From assembly GCA_030432015.1 (NCBI GenBank), contig JAUIHJ010000318.1:1-8963 (forward strand): 8,963 bases of DNA, written 5' to 3'. How positions within the stretch are numbered: the first letter of the stretch is position 1; every line of letters begins with the position of its first letter. A model generated the notes under the pieces. It ran no database searches and had not been told where the DNA came from. It worked only from the letters and a program-made list of their open reading frames with translations. This DNA comes from a bacterium. Lineage in GTDB: Bacteria; Planctomycetota; Planctomycetia; Pirellulales; Pirellulaceae. The position numbers and the translations under genes are program-made. Shown here piece by piece: positions 5,606 through 8,963 of this stretch.

Positions 5606-7006
5606 ATGTTACACCGTCGCGATGCTCTGCTTCGACTGGGTGCGACCGCCGGCGGTGCGTTGACGCTGCCACAACTGATGGCGAGTGAGCGGGCGCCGGG
5701 AAATTCGCCGCGGAAGCAATCGGCCAAATCCTGCATCTTCCTGTTCATGTGGGGCGGTCAGCCGCAGCAGGACATGTGGGATTTGAAGCCTGATGCTCCC
5801 GATGGGGTCCGCAGCCCTTTTCAACCGATCGCGACCAGCGTTCCCGGAATGCATCTCGGGGAGTCGTTGCCGCAATTGGCTCGTCAGGCCGATAAGCTGG
5901 CGATCATTCGCTCGCTTGTTCACGGCACGACCGACCATCAGACCGCCGTCTACCACGCGCTGACTGGACGCGCGATGGTGCCGCCGCGGATCTTTCCCGC
6001 AAACACCCGGCAACGGACCGACAGCCCGTCGATTGGCTCGATGTTCTCGTATCTGGGCGAGCAGTCGCTGCTCCCCTCCAGCTTCTCGATTCCCCGCGCC
6101 GTCGCGCACGACGGCATTTATTACGCCGGGACGCACGCCGGGCTACTTGGTTCCCAGCACGACCCAGTTGAACTCGGCAAGGTTTTCAACCACGTCGAGA
6201 CAGGACCGAGAACGGATCCACCGCAACTGCCACTTACTTTGCCCGATGACATCTCGCTGGCTCGGCTTCAGGCCCGTCGCGGCCTGCGCGAATTATTGAA
6301 TGCCGAAGACCGCAACATGCAACGGATCGGCGAAACTGCAGGGTTCGACTCGTCCTATGAATTGGCTTATCGAATGCTTCATTCGACCTCCGTTCGCGAC
6401 GCGTTGAATCTGGAAATGGAGTCGCCGGCCACGCGTGATCGCTATGGCCGCAATGAGTATGGCGAGAGCTTTCTGACCGCGCGGCGGTTGGTCGAGGCCG
6501 GCATTCGGCTGGTGACCGTCAACTGGATGTTCATCACGCCAGCCGCGAAGGTCTATAACGTTTGGGATGCTCACGGCGGGCTGAATGACCTTGAACACGG
6601 CCAAACCGGTTACGGAATGTTAAAGGCGGACTACTGCCTGCCAGCCTTCGACCAAGCATGCTCCGCGCTGCTAGAAGACCTCTCACAACGCGGGATGCTC
6701 GACGAGACGCTCGTCGCGTGCGCGGGCGAATTTGGCCGCACTCCCAAGATTAACGCCAACAATGGACGCGACCACTGGCCTTTCTGTTACTCCGCCGTTT
6801 TGGCTGGGGGAGGCATTCCAGGCGGATCAATCTTCGGGGCGAGCGACAGTCAAGCTGCATATCCGTCTGAAAACGCGGTCACGCCCGGTGATTACCTGGC
6901 CACGATTTGCGCCGCGTGCGGCCTGGACCCGACCCGCGAAGTCCGCGACCGCCAGGGTCGTCCCTTCAAGATTTGCGACGGCGAACCGATCGCCGCATTT
7001 CTTTAG
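5606..7006 (+). CDS. DUF1501 family protein with Tat-type signal
   Basis: A complete DUF1501 protein, a family of the alkaline phosphatase/sulfatase-like fold that is very abundant in planctomycetes; its substrate is not known. The N-terminus (HRRDALLRLGATAGGALTLP) has twin arginines and a mild hydrophobic run, consistent with Tat export. Family blocks in order, counted from the ATG at 5591, are LFMWGGQPQQDMWDLKP (51-67), HGTTDHQTAVYHALTG (111-126), WDAHGG (325-330), EFGRTPKINANNGRDHWP (380-397) and AGGGIPGGSIFGASD (405-419), ending with the PGDYLATI region. The length, about 466-471 residues, is normal. I prefer the ATG at 5606 because AAGGA stands seven bases upstream and it puts the RR motif at the very start; the ATG at 5591 has only GAAGG at four bases. 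These genes usually follow a DUF1549/DUF1553 gene. Here the upstream neighbour is a pseudogene on the other strand. Confidence 0.93.
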   Translation: MLHRRDALLRLGATAGGALTLPQLMASERAPGNSPRKQSAKSCIFLFMWGGQPQQDMWDLKPDAPDGVRSPFQPIATSVPGMHLGESLPQLARQADKLAIIRSLVHGTTDHQTAVYHALTGRAMVPPRIFPANTRQRTDSPSIGSMFSYLGEQSLLPSSFSIPRAVAHDGIYYAGTHAGLLGSQHDPVELGKVFNHVETGPRTDPPQLPLTLPDDISLARLQARRGLRELLNAEDRNMQRIGETAGFDSSYELAYRMLHSTSVRDALNLEMESPATRDRYGRNEYGESFLTARRLVEAGIRLVTVNWMFITPAAKVYNVWDAHGGLNDLEHGQTGYGMLKADYCLPAFDQACSALLEDLSQRGMLDETLVACAGEFGRTPKINANNGRDHWPFCYSAVLAGGGIPGGSIFGASDSQAAYPSENAVTPGDYLATICAACGLDPTREVRDRQGRPFKICDGEPIAAFL

Positions 7007-7146
7007 CCGATGGCTCGGACTTGAAAGGCCAATTCACAGCCGTGCTTTCGTGTCAGGCCGTTTGAAGGAACGCTTGCTGGAAATGCCGCGGGTTTTGCCG
7101 ATCGGCGCCCTGTGCACCCGCTGAGCGATTCGAGTTTCAAGTGCGC

Positions 7147-7164
7147 CAACGCACTGATGCGTTG
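7147..7164. repeat. Hairpin with CTGA tetraloop
   Basis: CAACGCA (7147-7153) pairs with TGCGTTG (7158-7164) around a four-base loop; two more pairs form if C7146 is bulged. There is no T-run on either side. Confidence 0.4.
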
Positions 7165-7224
7165 CGGGACGTGCGCGGTCGCGGGGGGCCCGTCTAACCA
7201 CCATGTGATTGGAATCCGGTTGCG

Positions 7225-7252
7225 GCGTCGGTCGTCCACACCGACGCTGTTT
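7225..7252 (+). terminator. Probable terminator after the DUF1501 gene
   Basis: An 8-bp perfect stem (GCGTCGGT with ACCGACGC) and a seven-base loop are followed by TGTTT. The tail is short, so efficiency is uncertain. A second candidate, a 4-bp stem GACG/CGTC at 7316-7327 with a T-rich tail TCTCTTTTTGCTT, lies just before the convergent gene's stop. Confidence 0.45.
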
Positions 7253-7338
7253 GGGACCTTGCGAATGCTCCTTCGACCATTCGACCGAAATACCTTTGCC
7301 CGGCCCGTCGCGCTCGACGGAACCGTCTCTCTTTTTGC

Positions 7339-7647
7339 TTAAGCTGCCTTGGCGCCGCGATAGATGTTCGGGTCGACAAATACCGGGATTGTCCCGCGAA
7401 AAACCTCGGCCTCGGCAGCACTGCCGAAGCGAACCTCGCTTCTTGGCAATATCAGAGTGTTGTTACTGAGCACGGTCTTGGCGGTGTTCATGAATAGTTG
7501 CTGAAGGGATTCAGCGTCCGTAGTCTGATCGACGACCACGAAGATCAAAGGGTAGTGTTTGGCCGATTCAAGGGCTTCCCGCACCATACCCACGTCCGAC
7601 GCTAGCGGGTCATCTGGATTCGACGAAGTCGCTGAATTTGCCGCCAT
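7339..7647 (-). CDS. Small hypothetical protein of 102 residues
   Basis: A small soluble protein I do not recognise. It has no membrane segment or signal peptide. After a polar, probably flexible N-terminus (1-17), residues about 19-30 (GMVREALESAKH) look helical. A hydrophobic strand PLIFVVVDQ follows, then a helix (AESLQQLFMNTAKTVL), the strand TLILPRSEV, and a C-terminal FRGTIPVFVDPNIYRGAK. This suggests a small alpha/beta domain. GAAGGG lies nine bases before the ATG at 7647, a good ribosome binding site. It starts 29 bases after the stop of the SGNH hydrolase gene on the same strand, so the two are probably co-transcribed and may work together. No cysteine, metal-binding or nucleotide-binding motif is visible. 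It is more likely real than chance because of the ribosome binding site, spacing and alternating protein character. Confidence 0.7.
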   Translation of the reverse strand: MAANSATSSNPDDPLASDVGMVREALESAKHYPLIFVVVDQTTDAESLQQLFMNTAKTVLSNNTLILPRSEVRFGSAAEAEVFRGTIPVFVDPNIYRGAKAA

Positions 7648-7676
7648 CTGTAAAAGCCCTTCTCTTGAATGAGCGG

Positions 7677-8813
7677 CTAACGTCGGCCATTCAGTTCTTC
7701 CGCCAGTATGCGGGCAACGAAGCGGTTGCCTTGGCTAGTCAAGTGCCGATTAAATAGCCTTCGATAGCGCGCCGCATCGTTCGCACGCACTTCGGCAAGG
7801 GGCTCGCGCAAATCAACGACTTGAATTCGCTCGTGTTCAATACTTCGCATTACGTGTTCAACTCGCGCGAAGTCGTTGCGGCTGGGATGCGCCGGATACT
7901 GAGCAAGAATAACGAGTTTTTCAATTTGAGGATGTGAGTCCAGAAAGACGCCCAACTCACGGAATATCGCACCGACCACTATCTCGCCATCGGTGTCTTG
8001 TTTCTGGGTGCGCCACGTACCAGTCTGCCAATATTCCGGAAATGCCAGATTCATTACCTTATGCACCGAAACGCTATGCCCGAGCGTTCTCTGGACTATG
8101 TCGCCCGGATGTGGCGGGCGTTTGAGGATGTGGTCGTCGTGGAGTTGCAACTCGCCGCCCCTTACTACAAAGTACGGCTTTGCGAACGACGTTCGCTCGG
8201 CAAATTCAGAGCGCGTGATGTCGTCGGGAATAAAGCTGAATACAACGATTGTCGGCTTGTACTTTTCGGTCAGCAACTTCATCCTGAGAAACGACTGATC
8301 GACGCCGTAGCCAAACACACCAGCGTTTCGCACCGGCACTCCGATCATCCGTTCAAGGTGAGCCGGCCACGTTTCATCGTCGGACACTTGATCCCCAAAT
8401 GTGAATGAGTCTCCCACTGCAAGAATCAATTCGTCCGACGACAATGACGCGGGCGATATACGTGAGCCGTTTGCCCGAACACCGTCATCCAAGATGGTCA
8501 CGCGAGTGTTCCAAAAGTTGTCCCTTCCATTGGTGCCCGCCTTGGGAACCCATCCCAAAGTCTTGCTAAACTGAGTCGGATATGCGGAACGCAACAAATC
8601 GCGTTGTCGCTTCCATTGGTTTTGCACGCCATATTCGCCCGTCATGACGCGCATGCCGACTTCGAGCCCCAAAATGGTAAGGGTCAGGCTGACGAGCGAT
8701 ACCAATACCTTGAGCAAGATACCGTTCTTCCGGTTCATGCTTGAGCGATTGATCACGTCGAGTCGGCCCAGCATGCGCCGTCGGCCGGAATTCGTTGCAC
8801 CAAAATCAACCAT
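7677..8813 (-). CDS. Membrane-anchored SGNH/GDSL-type hydrolase
   Basis: A 378-residue protein with one hydrophobic anchor (about 31-50) followed by an extracytoplasmic SGNH domain. SGNH enzymes remove or transfer acyl groups on sugars, lipids or polysaccharides; the substrate here is unknown. Block I is LAVGDSFTFGDQV with nucleophile Ser136. NAGVFGYGVDQ (163-173) supplies the oxyanion-hole Gly/Asn region, and VVFSFIPDD (190-198) occupies the block III place. The catalytic His is H357 in LFNRHLTSQGNRFVA. The residue two before it, usually Asp (DGH), is Asn355, so the charge relay may be weakened or supplied elsewhere. The ATG at 8813 has no Shine-Dalgarno sequence. ATGs at codons 14 and 26 (8738, directly before the anchor: MNRKNGILLKVL) are realistic alternatives. 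It is the first gene of a probable two-gene unit and divergent from the gene at 8933. Similar anchored proteins often accompany MBOAT acyltransferases, but none is in view. Confidence 0.87.
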   Translation of the reverse strand: MVDFGATNSGRRRMLGRLDVINRSSMNRKNGILLKVLVSLVSLTLTILGLEVGMRVMTGEYGVQNQWKRQRDLLRSAYPTQFSKTLGWVPKAGTNGRDNFWNTRVTILDDGVRANGSRISPASLSSDELILAVGDSFTFGDQVSDDETWPAHLERMIGVPVRNAGVFGYGVDQSFLRMKLLTEKYKPTIVVFSFIPDDITRSEFAERTSFAKPYFVVRGGELQLHDDHILKRPPHPGDIVQRTLGHSVSVHKVMNLAFPEYWQTGTWRTQKQDTDGEIVVGAIFRELGVFLDSHPQIEKLVILAQYPAHPSRNDFARVEHVMRSIEHERIQVVDLREPLAEVRANDAARYRRLFNRHLTSQGNRFVARILAEELNGRR

Positions 8814-8918
8814 GGCGTTTATGCGTCAAATAAACAGAGGGACTAATACTACAGCGCTAGGTTGATATTGGAGAATTCTGGGAGATCTGCGAATCTGTTG
8901 CGTCCCGTTTCTTTGCAC

Positions 8919-8927
8919 AAGGAGGTG
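8919..8927 (+). promoter_or_regulatory. Very strong ribosome binding site of the gene leaving the window
   Basis: AAGGAGGTG ends five bases before the ATG at 8933, with GGAGG seven bases away. It is one of the two best matches to the anti-Shine-Dalgarno sequence here and is the main reason to accept the ten-codon start as a gene. Confidence 0.75.
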
Positions 8928-8932
8928 CGTTC

Positions 8933-8963
8933 ATGGATGTCGATCAGATTCGTCGAATCAAAC
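8933..8963 (+). CDS. Start of a gene running off the right edge
   Basis: Only ten codons are visible (MDVDQIRRIK), polar and without a signal peptide, so the product is probably cytoplasmic. Function cannot be judged. It is divergent from the SGNH hydrolase gene; the 119 bases between the two starts must hold promoters for both, though I could not pick a convincing -35/-10 pair. An expression level higher than its neighbours is suggested by the strong ribosome binding site. Confidence 0.6.
   Translation, partial: MDVDQIRRIK

Larger units (their letters stand above)
7007..7338. other. Convergent intergenic region with hairpins
   Basis: The 332 bases between the ends of two convergent genes contain no gene I can support. 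Three hairpin-type signals are present: 7147-7164, 7225-7247 and a weak one at 7316-7340 followed by a T-rich run. Together they would stop transcription from either side. Confidence 0.5.

Noticed and set aside
7009..7124. A frame antiparallel or overlapping the end of the DUF1501 gene as a small gene
   Set aside because: It is a shadow frame of the DUF1501 coding sequence extended past its stop, without its own start signal.

Overview
The window looks like an accessory, decaying stretch of a planctomycete chromosome, most likely the Pirellulales/Rhodopirellula side. The evidence is a Tat-exported DUF1501 protein, a planctomycete-style membrane protein with an RFSIAQMLIMV-type start, a membrane-anchored SGNH hydrolase, several starts without a Shine-Dalgarno sequence, and a tyrosine integrase of the kind planctomycetes carry beside tRNA genes. 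The lineage is inferred from protein style only; there is no rRNA or other marker.

Layout. Bases 1-856 hold the 3' part of an IS1380-family transposase gene that enters from the left. Bases 1020-1637 hold, convergently, an ISAs1-family transposase cut off before its last catalytic residue. Bases 1783-2656 are the scar of an integrated element: the 3' half of a tRNA-Ala(UGC) gene (anticodon loop to discriminator base, 2086-2128), a strong hairpin terminator just after it, and on the minus strand a frameshifted, N-terminally truncated tyrosine recombinase whose frame runs out through the tRNA fragment. Bases 2657-3306 carry no convincing gene, only inverted repeats and a REP-like repeat.

Two lone plus-strand genes follow: a 183-residue protein with one membrane anchor and a probable NTF2-like domain (3307-3858), and a 196-residue multi-pass membrane protein (4236-4826). 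Between and after them lie gene-free stretches with inverted repeats. At 5158-5404, on the minus strand, is a collapsed phosphotriesterase-family gene in which the N-terminal and C-terminal ends are joined with the middle missing. Then comes an intact DUF1501 gene (5606-7006, plus strand) without the DUF1549/DUF1553 partner such genes usually have.

A convergent intergenic region with hairpins (7007-7338) separates it from a minus-strand pair: the SGNH hydrolase (7677-8813) and, 29 bases downstream, a 102-residue unknown protein (7339-7647) with its own ribosome binding site. A divergent gene with a very strong Shine-Dalgarno sequence starts at 8933 and leaves the window after ten codons.

Apart from the SGNH/102-residue pair there is no visible operon, and I do not see a complete new biological system. 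The points most worth a second look are the tRNA-Ala attachment scar with its neighbouring signals, the collapsed phosphotriesterase gene, the hairpins at 2695-2740 and 3971-4098, and the uncharacterised 102-residue protein.
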